DNA from: an uncultured Prevotellaceae bacterium
GTDB lineage: Bacteria; Bacteroidota; Bacteroidia; Bacteroidales; Bacteroidaceae
Direction: 5' to 3'
Assembly (NCBI GenBank): GCA_900321425.1
Contig: ONWA01000013.1
Span: 1-63,331, forward strand
Length of the DNA stretch: 63,331 nucleotides
Numbering within the stretch: position 1 is the stretch's first letter; each line of letters opens with the position of its first letter. The notes below the pieces were generated by a model. It did not search any database and had not been told where the DNA came from. It saw only the letters and a program-made list of their open reading frames with translations. Positions 26,509-34,597 of the stretch are shown piece by piece. A program made the translations under genes and the position numbers.

Positions 26509-27240
26509 TTAAAATAATTCAGCAGGAATCAGTTGCTTGGCATTCTCAAAGTCTTCGACTGTATCCAGTTCACATGAGAACAGGTCGGATACGTTAAGTA
26601 CCTGATAGGTATGCCCCTTTTTCAACAGACGTTCGAAGGCCAACTCATAGAAGGTGTTTTCTAAGTGCTCACGGTTCATCATCCCTTCCAACTCCTGATA
26701 GAGTGCCTGTGTGTAGCTTTTTCCCATCTTCTCGATGCCGAGACTTTCTCCTGCCGCCTTGGAGGGTGAACAGGTCTTGCTGATTTCTTGGATATTCCCA
26801 GTTTCATCAGTGACCACCTTCATCTCTTCCTCTCCCAACTCATGACAGATGAGGGTGAGAACATTGTCATTCGGACTCTGTAATACTCGTTGGATAATTT
26901 TTCCGTCATAGACAAGGTCACTATCCAATAGCAATATATCCGCACCTTCTGCCTCCGGACGCGCCAGCCATAGAGAGTATATGTTATTGGTTGTTTCATA
27001 GTCGGCATTGTGGATGAATCTCACTTTCAGAGTAGGGTATTGGCACTTGACAAATGATTCGATTTGTTCATGCAGATAGCCAGTCACAATGCAGAATTCG
27101 GTGATGCCATTGTTGATGAGTGCATCCATAGAGCGTTGCAGGAGTGAGCGTTCGCCGATTTTCAGCAGACATTTGGGAGTATGACTGGTCAGGGGACGTA
27201 AACGTGAGGCGGTGCCCGCGGCAAGGATAATTGCTTTCAT
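26509..27240 (-). CDS. LicC-like NTP transferase (CTP:phosphocholine cytidylyltransferase family)
   Basis: A 243-residue sugar/choline nucleotidyltransferase-fold enzyme. It begins MKAIILAAGTASRLRPLTSHTPKCLLKIG, the AAGxxSRLxPLTxxxPKxL signature, followed by CIVTGYLHEQIE and then NADYETTNNIYSLWLA and LLLDSDLVYD, which look more like LicC (phosphocholine cytidylyltransferase) and PntC (aminoethylphosphonate cytidylyltransferase) than like sugar enzymes. It probably makes a CDP-amino-alcohol; exact substrate unknown. It stands 6 bp after the pantothenate-kinase-like gene on the same strand and faces the convergent flippase, PLP and CDP-alcohol genes, so a common pathway is likely. Confidence 0.8.
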   Translation of the reverse strand: MKAIILAAGTASRLRPLTSHTPKCLLKIGERSLLQRSMDALINNGITEFCIVTGYLHEQIESFVKCQYPTLKVRFIHNADYETTNNIYSLWLARPEAEGADILLLDSDLVYDGKIIQRVLQSPNDNVLTLICHELGEEEMKVVTDETGNIQEISKTCSPSKAAGESLGIEKMGKSYTQALYQELEGMMNREHLENTFYELAFERLLKKGHTYQVLNVSDLFSCELDTVEDFENAKQLIPAELF

Positions 27241-27246
27241 ATCAGA

Positions 27247-28089
27247 TTATTTAGATTCTTCAGAAGATTTGCTGTTCAGATAATAAAGGGCTGCTCCAAT
27301 GGCAGTGCAGTACTGTGAATATTTGGGAATATGGAATCTTACTTTATATAGTTTTTCCAGTGCGGGGAAGATCTCTTTGCATTGTGGTAATAATGACAGG
27401 TTACCAATCATCACAAAATCTTTGATGTCTGTGCCTAAGGCAGCTAAGACTGCTGCTGAGCCTATCGACTGGAGTACCATGGAGATAATACCACAGGCAA
27501 CGTCCTCTTTAGGTGCGTCGTTCTTTGCACGTGCAAAGATGCTGGCAGTAGCATCCATTGGAAGACCAGGGAGCGGTTGGGTAGTGATATCTCCAATCCG
27601 TAGGTTGATATTACGGATATCTCCTTGCATGGCCATACTGGCCACTTGTTTCACATCATTGGTGTTGAGCATGATTCGAGAGAGTCCTTGAAGTGTTCCC
27701 CCACCGATGCCGATACCTCCAATATGTTTCATATCATTTCCGTCGCATCTGACAAAGGAAGTTCCTGTTCCCATGGAAACCACGATTGTGTGGTCGAGTT
27801 TTGACTCATATCTTGCACCCAAGCCATCGGCAATAAATTCCTCTGCAGTGTCAGTAGGAAGACCATATACCGCTCCTTTGATGTATGCACTGCCCACACC
27901 GGTGAGCATCACCTTTTCAACATCTTTCAAGTCGATGTTATTGTCATGAAGATACTTGCCGAATGCACCGTAAAGCGATGTGACGGGGTCGGCTGCGGTA
28001 ATACGGATAGGTGCGGTGACCTTTCCGTCTGCTATTCCAACAATTTTCGTTGTGCTGATACCAACGTCAATACCAATAACTATACCCAT
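27247..28089 (-). CDS. Type II pantothenate kinase-like / BadF-fold kinase
   Basis: A 280-residue ASKHA-fold (acetate/sugar kinase, Hsp70, actin) protein. Motifs: phosphate-1 GIDVGISTTKIVG, the VSMGTGTSFV phosphate-binding segment with the GTGTS pattern typical of type II pantothenate kinases, and the GIGGGTLQGLSRIML adenosine segment. Type II enzymes phosphorylate pantothenate in coenzyme A synthesis; in the present context (directly 6 bp before the LicC-like gene) a different small alcohol or acid substrate cannot be excluded. No own TAnnTTTG box is seen; transcription may come through from the tRNA-Phe promoter. Confidence 0.82.
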   Translation of the reverse strand: MGIVIGIDVGISTTKIVGIADGKVTAPIRITAADPVTSLYGAFGKYLHDNNIDLKDVEKVMLTGVGSAYIKGAVYGLPTDTAEEFIADGLGARYESKLDHTIVVSMGTGTSFVRCDGNDMKHIGGIGIGGGTLQGLSRIMLNTNDVKQVASMAMQGDIRNINLRIGDITTQPLPGLPMDATASIFARAKNDAPKEDVACGIISMVLQSIGSAAVLAALGTDIKDFVMIGNLSLLPQCKEIFPALEKLYKVRFHIPKYSQYCTAIGAALYYLNSKSSEESK

Positions 28090-28101
28090 ATTGTATCATA
28101 T

Positions 28102-28135
28102 AAAAAGAAAACCCGGCTCCTTGCGGAAAACCGGG
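28102..28135 (-). terminator. Terminator downstream of tRNA-Phe
   Basis: On the - strand CCCGG and CCGGG arms (28135-28131 and 28116-28112) enclose a loop that includes TTTTCCGCAAGGAG, followed by TTTTCTTTTTA (28111-28102). It would end the tRNA transcript, though partial read-through could supply the downstream kinase gene. Confidence 0.6.
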
Positions 28136-28151
28136 CTAATGAAAGGAGGAG

Positions 28152-28224
28152 TGGTACCTCCAGGAATCGAACCGGGGACACACGGATTTTCAGTCCGATG
28201 CTCTACCAACTGAGCTAAGGCACT
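28152..28224 (-). tRNA. tRNA-Phe (GAA)
   Basis: The - strand carries a 73-nt tRNA with D-arm TAGCTCAGTTGGTAGAGCA, anticodon loop CTGAAAA (anticodon GAA), and T-loop GGTTCGATTCC. The CCA end is not encoded; A73 is followed by CTC. Irregular pairs are A1 with C72, U27 with U43 and C51 with U63, with G4-U69 a wobble. The surrounding GGAGTG and CACTCC could also pair outside the mature ends. A complete promoter lies 18 bases upstream. The overall match to Bacteroidota tRNA-Phe is good. Confidence 0.93.
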
Positions 28225-28241
28225 CCTTTCGATTGCGGGTG

Positions 28242-28273
28242 CAAAGGTACAACAAAAAAAACAATCCGCCAAA
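28242..28273 (-). promoter_or_regulatory. Promoter of tRNA-Phe
   Basis: TTTG (28273-28270), a 20-bp spacer and TACCTTTG (28249-28242) on the - strand; the start point would be about 13 bases before the tRNA 5' end. Confidence 0.75.
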
Positions 28274-28323
28274 CTTTTGACGGATTATTTTTATGTGATG
28301 CTTAAAAATGTCGTTAAGGCACG

Positions 28324-28359
28324 AAAAAAGGAGCGCCCAACAGCTGTTGCGACGCCCCC
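28324..28359 (-). terminator. Terminator of the exported-protein pair
   Basis: On the - strand a G+C-rich imperfect hairpin with the palindrome CAACAGCTGTTG at its top is followed by CTTTTTTC. It lies about 30 bases after the stop of the lipoprotein at 28387. Confidence 0.65.
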
Positions 28360-28386
28360 TTCTGCAAATAGTTATTTATTTCTCTT

Positions 28387-29091
28387 TTATTCTTTGCCCT
28401 TGTTCTTGAAGGCATCCTTATTGGCCTTAATCTGTTCTTCGGCCTGTTTGTAAGCATCGCTCTTATTATCCATGATGACTATCTTCTGCAGACGGGCCCA
28501 TCGGGCAGCATCGTAGTCCGAAACGCTGATGAATAATCTGAAACTCATCTGCTTGCCCTCCTTAATGGGATACAGGCTCTGCCAGTTAGTGCTCCTGCCT
28601 GTGGCAATGGCATTGCCGTCGGCGTCGAAGGCTACGGGTGTATAGTTCATGACGGGTGTCTGCTGGTTGGCATCGGCTGTCAGCAGGGCGGTGGTGGTGG
28701 CATCGCGTTTGTCGTTGAGTGTGAAGTTCTTCTCGAGTTTCAGTGGTAGTCCTTCAGCCACTTCGGTAGGAATCTCCTTGCCTTCCAGTGTTTTTTCTAC
28801 GGCAGGCAGGGTCTCCTTTTTAAACTTCGTGGTGTTGCCTTGGTTGATGTACTCCGTCCAGAACTCGCGAGCCTTGTCGGGATTACTCTTCTTCATCTCG
28901 TCATACTTGGCCGAAGCAGCAGTTTCAGCTGCCTCATATTCTGCCACAACCTTGGGTAGTTCGCCAAGAATACCATCAGTGGGCATTGCGGCAGCCTCAG
29001 CCTCAGCACTATTACCACCTCCACAAGCGGAGAATACGCCAGCTACCAGTGCTATTGCACCAGTGAGCAAAAGATTTCTTGTCTGTTTCAT
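28387..29091 (-). CDS. Predicted lipoprotein of unknown function
   Basis: A 234-residue protein with a lipoprotein signal (MKQTRNLLLTGAIALVAGVFSAC, cysteine at residue 23) followed by GGGNSAEAEAAA. The mature part is helical and charged in its first half (KVVAEYEAAETAASAKYDEM...FWTEYINQ) and beta-rich in the second (PVMNYTPVAFDADGNAIATGRS, MSFRLFISVSDYDAARWARLQKIVIMD). I do not recognise a family. It follows the exported protein at 29137 by 45 bp on the same strand and ends before a hairpin terminator. Confidence 0.8.
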   Translation of the reverse strand: MKQTRNLLLTGAIALVAGVFSACGGGNSAEAEAAAMPTDGILGELPKVVAEYEAAETAASAKYDEMKKSNPDKAREFWTEYINQGNTTKFKKETLPAVEKTLEGKEIPTEVAEGLPLKLEKNFTLNDKRDATTTALLTADANQQTPVMNYTPVAFDADGNAIATGRSTNWQSLYPIKEGKQMSFRLFISVSDYDAARWARLQKIVIMDNKSDAYKQAEEQIKANKDAFKNKGKE

Positions 29092-29136
29092 TGTTGCTTT
29101 GTTTTTAGTTGATGACTTATAATATATAACCCCTAT

Positions 29137-30288
29137 TTACTCTGCCTTGTAGCGTGTTCTTTTGTTTTGCAGGTTGGTATAACCCTTTACACCCTCAGGG
29201 TTGTAAATGTCCAAATGCTCGTTGCTGTACATGATGAGGTTGCCCTGTTGATCAAAGTGCAGTTGATCACTATTGCGTTGGATGGCTTGTGGACGATTCA
29301 ATATATGGTCGAAGATGGTGGTAATGATTTTGTCCGTCACCTTAGGAGTACCAGAGAAATCTGCAGAAGACCATTGACAGTAGTACTGACCGTATTCTTC
29401 GCACTCGGCAAAGATGCTCTTTGGACCAATGGCGAAGTTGCGGAATCGGTTGTCTTCGCTCTCCAACTGATAGATTAGTTCCCATTTGACATCCTGCCAT
29501 GGCAGTGGAGTCTTGGCTATAAAGCGACTCCAACAGGCATACAGCATGCCGTCCTTGATGGCAGCGGCCTGGATGTCGCTCTTCACTTTATATATTTTAG
29601 CTCCACCCTCAGCTTCGTGGTAGGGTTTGATCGTTGCTGCTGCAGTAGCAGGTATGGCTATAATCTCGCTTGCAGTCGTTGTAATCATGGAGCCGTCATC
29701 AAAGACAAAGGCATTCAGAATACCATTGGCGGTGTATTCACGAATGGGTTTGTATTGGCCTCCATCTGTGTCAAACAAGATGGCTCCATTACCATAGGCT
29801 ACCAACCAACGTTTGTTTGGTGAGAAAATGATGCCCTCGAAAGCACGTTGGTGTGCGATGAGCCCCTTGCCCCTGTCGCTAGTAGGGAAAAGACATGGTG
29901 ATGTCTCACGGTTTTGACCGTCGTAACGTACTAATCCGACATTGGTTATCATCATGTATAAGTCTTTGCCGTTGTGGCCGATGGCGGTAATCATCTTGTC
30001 GCGACCTCCAGGTATGTATTGGCTGATATCGCCAGTATTCTTGTCAACGGCTAGAACCGAACGCCCCAGCTGGTTGATGAAATAAAGAGCGTTAGGACCT
30101 TCAGCTAGCGGCTTCTCGAGTGAGACATCACTACCCATATTGACTATGGCAATATTGGCAAGTGTGTTAGCTTTCTTTGCCGTTGTGACGGTGGGCTTTC
30201 TAACTGGGGTTGTTTTCTTTCGCTGCTGGGCGTTGATAGTCAAGATGATTGCCAGCACAAACATAGTGATAATACTGATTCGTTTCAT
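29137..30288 (-). CDS. Exported protein, beta-propeller-like, unknown function
   Basis: A 383-residue protein with a signal peptide (MKRISIITMFVLAIILTINA, cleavage near NAQQ), then a basic Thr/Lys/Pro linker, then repeated blocks that look like propeller blades (ALYFINQLGRSVLAVDKNTGD, DLYMMITNVGLVRYDGQN, RWLVAYGNGAILFDTDGG). No catalytic motif is visible. ATG 30288 is preferred over the upstream TTG (30297) because it gives the signal peptide directly. It is the first gene of a two-gene unit with the lipoprotein at 28387, behind a TAnnTTTG box. Confidence 0.72.
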   Translation of the reverse strand: MKRISIITMFVLAIILTINAQQRKKTTPVRKPTVTTAKKANTLANIAIVNMGSDVSLEKPLAEGPNALYFINQLGRSVLAVDKNTGDISQYIPGGRDKMITAIGHNGKDLYMMITNVGLVRYDGQNRETSPCLFPTSDRGKGLIAHQRAFEGIIFSPNKRWLVAYGNGAILFDTDGGQYKPIREYTANGILNAFVFDDGSMITTTASEIIAIPATAAATIKPYHEAEGGAKIYKVKSDIQAAAIKDGMLYACWSRFIAKTPLPWQDVKWELIYQLESEDNRFRNFAIGPKSIFAECEEYGQYYCQWSSADFSGTPKVTDKIITTIFDHILNRPQAIQRNSDQLHFDQQGNLIMYSNEHLDIYNPEGVKGYTNLQNKRTRYKAE

Positions 30289-30372
30289 GTTGTACAATAA
30301 TAGTTAATAAGATTATAATTAAGTAATAATACTATCAATGCTTTTTTAATTCTCTTCTTACAGTTCCGATTG

Positions 30373-30380
30373 CAAAAATA
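30373..30380 (-). promoter_or_regulatory. -7 box of the exported-protein operon
   Basis: TATTTTTG on the - strand, 84 bases before the ATG; an A+T-rich match, so weaker evidence than the other boxes. Confidence 0.35.
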
Positions 30381-30506
30381 AGAAAAAAGTACTTTAGAGC
30401 GTTTCATTGCATGGAATACTTTCGTTCATTCAAACAATTTATATGTCAATACGTAAATTTTTACTCATTGCCATATAAAAATGTGATTCTATTCGTGAAA
30501 AAGTTT

Positions 30507-30514
30507 TAACTTTG
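30507..30514 (+). promoter_or_regulatory. -7 box of the AraC gene, seven bases before the start codon
   Basis: TAACTTTG ends 7 bases before ATG 30522, so the transcript would be leaderless or nearly so. Confidence 0.55.
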
Positions 30515-30521
30515 CAACAAG

Positions 30522-31574
30522 ATGGAAGAGTACATGAACATATCAACGTTCCTCATTGGGGTATCAACAACATTTTTCGCTACCTTTGCTATATATATCT
30601 TGTTCTGGAGAAAGGATAGAACACGATTTCAGACAGTGTTGGGGTGGATTATGATGATATGGACCCTGTCAAATCTGAAGGATATCATCCTCACTTTCCC
30701 TGGAATGTACACACAGCATGTGCTGGATTGGATTATGATGATTGATGGTTGGGTGGCATTGACATATACTGTTCTTGTCTTTGAGGTAGTAATACCCAGA
30801 TGGACAACACTATTCCGTCTTTCTATGCAGGCAATGCCTTTTGCTGTTTTCACCTTATTATATATTATATGGCCTGTCCAAGAGGTGATTTATTCCTATT
30901 CGGTGTTCCTCTGGTGCTATGCCTGGACCGTTGTAGGCATTGGATGGATGAAAGCACGCCGACATATCAGGTACGTTCGTGAGAACTTCTCCAACATTGA
31001 CCGCATCGATGTGGCCTGGCTAAAGCCGGTATTCTTCTTCTCTATCGTAAGCCAGTTGATGTGGCTGTTTGCCTCACTTTACGGGACAGTTGCGACAGAC
31101 ATTGTGTACTATGTGTCATCACTTGTGCTTTGGCTCATTGTGCTACACTATAGTTGGAACTTCCGTCCTATCAATGTGGAAAAAGAGAAAGAAGCGGCAG
31201 TGGATATGTTTGTGCCAAAGAATGCTCTTCCCATTTGTGAAGAGGAACTGAAGCGGGTAATGAATGAAGAGCAACTCTATCTAAACAAGAACCTCACGCT
31301 CGCTGATTTGGCGCGAGCCCTGAATACGAATCGTACTTATGTCAGCAACTATCTGAGCCAAGTGCGAGGTCAGACATTTTATGACTATATCAACCAAATG
31401 CGTATAGAGCGTGTCAGTATGCTCCTGTTGAAAGATCATCCTGAGTATACGTTGGATTATGTGGCCGAGCAAAGTGGCTTTGCGTCTATCTCTACGTTCC
31501 GTCGGGCATTTATAAAACTGACGGGACAGACCCCCCGCCAGTATGCACTTGATAATCATAACGCCATAAAATAA
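30522..31574 (+). CDS. Membrane-anchored AraC-family transcriptional regulator
   Basis: A 350-residue protein. The first roughly 215 residues contain six to seven hydrophobic helices (for example FLIGVSTTFFATFAIYILFW, AMPFAVFTLLYIIWPV, IVYYVSSLVLWLIVLH); the last about 110 residues form an AraC-type double helix-turn-helix (LTLADLARALNTNRTYVSNYLS; YTLDYVAEQSGFASISTFRRAF; QTPRQY). The first HTH recognition helix and the signature GFASISTFRRAFIKLTGQTP are typical. Such multi-pass AraC regulators occur in Bacteroidota; the ligand is unknown. ATG 30522 lies 7 bases after the -7 box; the next in-frame ATG is 30534. Confidence 0.87.
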   Translation: MEEYMNISTFLIGVSTTFFATFAIYILFWRKDRTRFQTVLGWIMMIWTLSNLKDIILTFPGMYTQHVLDWIMMIDGWVALTYTVLVFEVVIPRWTTLFRLSMQAMPFAVFTLLYIIWPVQEVIYSYSVFLWCYAWTVVGIGWMKARRHIRYVRENFSNIDRIDVAWLKPVFFFSIVSQLMWLFASLYGTVATDIVYYVSSLVLWLIVLHYSWNFRPINVEKEKEAAVDMFVPKNALPICEEELKRVMNEEQLYLNKNLTLADLARALNTNRTYVSNYLSQVRGQTFYDYINQMRIERVSMLLLKDHPEYTLDYVAEQSGFASISTFRRAFIKLTGQTPRQYALDNHNAIK

Positions 31575-31605
31575 GATGATTAGCTTTGCCAGCTATGTGC
31601 TTACC

Positions 31606-32667
31606 TTATAGCGGATTCCAACCTTGAGCCTTCAGTTCGAACTCCTGATTGTCGCGAGTGACGAGAATGTGGCCCAGCGATTCTTTGGTGATGTGGCCAA
31701 TAAGTTTAACATCCTCTAGCTCTTGTATCTTTTCATGGTCGCCAATAGGAACGGTAAACAACAGTTCATAGTCTTCGCCGCCGTTCAGCGCACAGGTGGT
31801 CACGTTCATGTTCATTTCCTCAGCCATCACAGCAGTCTGGTAGTCGATGGGTATCTGTTTCTCGAAGACCCTGCAGCCGACATGACTCTGTTTGCAGATA
31901 TGGAGCAATTCACTTGAAAGACCATCGCTGATATCCATCATGGCCGTAGGTCGGATATTGGCCTCACGTAATTTCTGAATAATATCTCCACGCGCTTCTG
32001 CTTTCAGTTGGCGCTGGAGCAGATATTCCTTTCCTGCAAAATCTGGTTGGAAATGTGCCAACTCTTCCAAAGCCCGTTTGTCACCTTTCCTTTTGGCTTC
32101 GTCCACCTGACTGTAATAGACGGACTTCTCACGCTCCAACAGTTGCAGTCCCATATAGGCAGCACCTAAGTCGCCAGAGACACAGATGAGATCGGTCTCC
32201 TTGGCGCCATTCCGATAGACAATATCTTCCTTTCGGGCTTCACCAATACAGGTGATGCTAATCGCCAAGCCTGTATAACTGCTAGTGGTGTCGCCACCTA
32301 CGATGTCGACGCCCCATTTGTCGCATGCCATACGCAGTCCTTGATAGAACAGTTCCATATCTTCTACAGTAAATCGTTTAGACAGTGCCAGCGATACCGT
32401 TATCTGACATGGTGTCCCATTCATGGCAAACACATCACTGATATTCACCATAGCGGCCTTATAGCCTAAATGCTGAAGGTCAATATAGGTGAGGTCGAAA
32501 TGCACACCTTCCATGAGGAGATCGGTGGTGACGAGTACCTCCTTGTCTGGGTAATGGAGTACGGCGCAGTCATCGCCTACGCCGTACTTTGTACTTTGAT
32601 TTTTGATTTGGATATCTTTTGTGAGATGATCAATCAGACCAAATTCACCTATTTTTTGGATGTCCAT
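31606..32667 (-). CDS. thiL: Thiamine-monophosphate kinase
   Basis: Phosphorylates thiamine monophosphate to thiamine diphosphate, the active cofactor. The 353-residue PurM-like protein begins with IGEFGLIDHLT and has GVGDDCAVL (Mg/ATP Asp pair, about residue 30), LLMEGVHFDL (about 51), VSGDLGAAYMGLQLLE and the C-terminal ALNGGEDYELLFTVP. It is the last gene of the reverse-strand block and its start overlaps the punA stop by 19 bp. Confidence 0.95.
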   Translation of the reverse strand: MDIQKIGEFGLIDHLTKDIQIKNQSTKYGVGDDCAVLHYPDKEVLVTTDLLMEGVHFDLTYIDLQHLGYKAAMVNISDVFAMNGTPCQITVSLALSKRFTVEDMELFYQGLRMACDKWGVDIVGGDTTSSYTGLAISITCIGEARKEDIVYRNGAKETDLICVSGDLGAAYMGLQLLEREKSVYYSQVDEAKRKGDKRALEELAHFQPDFAGKEYLLQRQLKAEARGDIIQKLREANIRPTAMMDISDGLSSELLHICKQSHVGCRVFEKQIPIDYQTAVMAEEMNMNVTTCALNGGEDYELLFTVPIGDHEKIQELEDVKLIGHITKESLGHILVTRDNQEFELKAQGWNPL

Positions 32668-33530
32668 GCTTCTGTTGGGTGATCGGTGTTGAATTTCTCC
32701 TTTTTGCTGCTTTCAACTCTCTCAGAGCGGACAATCATCTCGCGCATGATCTCTGTCATCAGTGGTTGAGCCTTGTCGGCAGCCTCCTGAACTTCCTCGT
32801 GGCTGACTTCCACAGGAACATCAAAGCCGCCTAAGTCTGTTACTACGCTGATACCGAAGGTGCGGATGCCGCAGTGGTGAGCCACAATGACTTCTGGAAC
32901 GGTAGACATACCAACGGTGTCGCCACCTAATGTGCGATACATCTTATACTCTGCAGGTGTCTCGAAGGTAGGACCTGTAGTACCCAGGTAAACACCGTAA
33001 ACCAGACGGATCTTCTTCTCTTTGGCAATCTGACTTGCCAAATTGATTAACTCATGATCGTAGGTCTCATGCATATCTGGGAAACGGGGACCAGTGGGAT
33101 AGTTCTTTCCGCGCAGAGGATGCTCGGGGAAGAAGTTGATATGGTCGGTGATGACCATGAGGTCGCCAATCTTGAATGCTGGATTCATGCCACCAGCAGC
33201 ATTGGATACAAAGAGGGTCTTGATGCCAATCTCATACATCACACGGACGGGGAAGGTCACCTCTTTCATGTTATATCCCTCATAATAGTGGAAACGTCCC
33301 TGCATCGCCATGATATCTACGCCGCCAAGTTTTCCGAAAATCAGTTTTCCGGAGTGCCCTTCAACGGTTGATACAGGGAAATTAGGAATCTCTGAATAAG
33401 GGATCTCGAGTTTGTCTGTAATTTCTGAAGCTAATTGTCCTAGGCCGGTTCCCAGAATGATTGCAGTCTTGGGAGCCGTTGTCATCCTTTGCTTGAGCCA
33501 GGATGCTGTCTCTTGAATTTTTTCGTACAT
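32649..33530 (-). CDS. punA: Purine-nucleoside phosphorylase
   Basis: Cleaves purine nucleosides to free base and ribose-1-phosphate in purine salvage. The 293-residue protein has the trimeric PNP signatures: AIILGTGLGQLA (phosphate loop, about residue 22), GHSGKLIFGKLGGVDIMAMQGRFHYYEGY split over strands (about 58-85), VSNAAGGMN, and the base-binding FETPAEYKMYRTLGGDTVGMSTVPEVI region. ATG 33530 is used; the TTG at 33536 is an upstream alternative. Its first 149 bases are overlapped by the end of lpxK in another frame; its 3' end overlaps thiL by 19 bp. Confidence 0.95.
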   Translation of the reverse strand: MYEKIQETASWLKQRMTTAPKTAIILGTGLGQLASEITDKLEIPYSEIPNFPVSTVEGHSGKLIFGKLGGVDIMAMQGRFHYYEGYNMKEVTFPVRVMYEIGIKTLFVSNAAGGMNPAFKIGDLMVITDHINFFPEHPLRGKNYPTGPRFPDMHETYDHELINLASQIAKEKKIRLVYGVYLGTTGPTFETPAEYKMYRTLGGDTVGMSTVPEVIVAHHCGIRTFGISVVTDLGGFDVPVEVSHEEVQEAADKAQPLMTEIMREMIVRSERVESSKKEKFNTDHPTEAWTSKK

Positions 33531-34587
33531 AATCAATAATATTTTGGTTAAACATATTGTTCTGATCGAGTAAGAACTTGATTTCTAAGGGTAAAACGTA
33601 CATCTGACTGCGTACGTCGTCACCTAATCCATCCATATGTTCTAATCGAACAGCGTCTTTTTCTGTGGTAATGATTATCTTGGGTGATGGCATATTCTCA
33701 TAAGTATGCCGTATCAGTTCAATATCTTTTGCCTTAAACGGGTGATGGTCACTGAAGGTCAGTGGATAAATCCGTTGTGTGTAGTATTTGAGGTCAATCA
33801 TCATCTGTTGTGGTGATGCTATGCCGGAGAGTACCAGGATATTCATGTCAGCCGTCAACTGGCTGAGTGGTAATTGTTTGTCGGCATTGATGGATACTAA
33901 GTTCTGATATTCCAACGTTGTGAAGTAGAGTTTCTGATAGGGGTATAGGTTCATCGCTTTGGTGATGACACGAAACTCCATCGGTTTCAGGTTTGTGGGG
34001 CATTTGGTGACAATGACGATATCTGCTCGATTCTTGCCTGTCAGTGGTTCGCGTAATCTGCCAGCCGGCAGTAGCTCGTCGTAGATAATCAGTCTGTGAT
34101 AATCGACCAGTAAGATATTGATACCTGGTGTGATATACCGATGCTGGAAGGCATCGTCAAGCACAACAACATCAATGTCTTTGGTATCTTCGATGGTACC
34201 CAGCATATCAATACCGTGACACCGGTCGCTGTCGACAGCAATGGTGGCATGCGGGTATTTCTTTTTCATCTGACGAGGTTCGTCACCGATATCGGCCACA
34301 GTGCTCTTTTCGTTAGCCAGCACAAACCCCTTCGTCTTACGCTTGTATCCACGACTGAGTATGGCCACCTTGAAATGTTCCTGAAGTATCTTTGTTAGAT
34401 ATTCCACATGAGGAGTCTTACCTGTTCCTCCAACAGTAATGTTTCCAACAGAGATAACGGGGATATCAAAACTGCGGCTTTTGAGTATGCCTGTCTCAAA
34501 GCACAGGTTTCTGAACTTTACACCTATGCCGTACAGCCAACTCAAAGGCAGCAGCCATTTGTTGATCTTGATGAAATCCCCTTCCAT
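33382..34587 (-). CDS. lpxK: Tetraacyldisaccharide 4'-kinase
   Basis: Phosphorylates the lipid A disaccharide precursor at the 4' position, next-to-last step before Kdo addition. The 401-residue protein has an N-terminal membrane-anchoring helix, then Walker A GNITVGGTGKTPHVEYL (about residue 47), GDEPRQMKKKYP and VVLDDAFQHRYI, the family signatures. The C-terminal segment from about residue 352 (after FNQNIIDYVRKNSRDSI) runs through 149 bp of punA in a different frame and has no recognisable fold, so the ancestral stop may have been lost. It follows sppA by 10 bp. Confidence 0.94.
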   Translation of the reverse strand: MEGDFIKINKWLLPLSWLYGIGVKFRNLCFETGILKSRSFDIPVISVGNITVGGTGKTPHVEYLTKILQEHFKVAILSRGYKRKTKGFVLANEKSTVADIGDEPRQMKKKYPHATIAVDSDRCHGIDMLGTIEDTKDIDVVVLDDAFQHRYITPGINILLVDYHRLIIYDELLPAGRLREPLTGKNRADIVIVTKCPTNLKPMEFRVITKAMNLYPYQKLYFTTLEYQNLVSINADKQLPLSQLTADMNILVLSGIASPQQMMIDLKYYTQRIYPLTFSDHHPFKAKDIELIRHTYENMPSPKIIITTEKDAVRLEHMDGLGDDVRSQMYVLPLEIKFLLDQNNMFNQNIIDYVRKNSRDSILAQAKDDNGSQDCNHSGNRPRTISFRNYRQTRDPLFRDS

Positions 34588-34597
34588 CTATCGTGGT

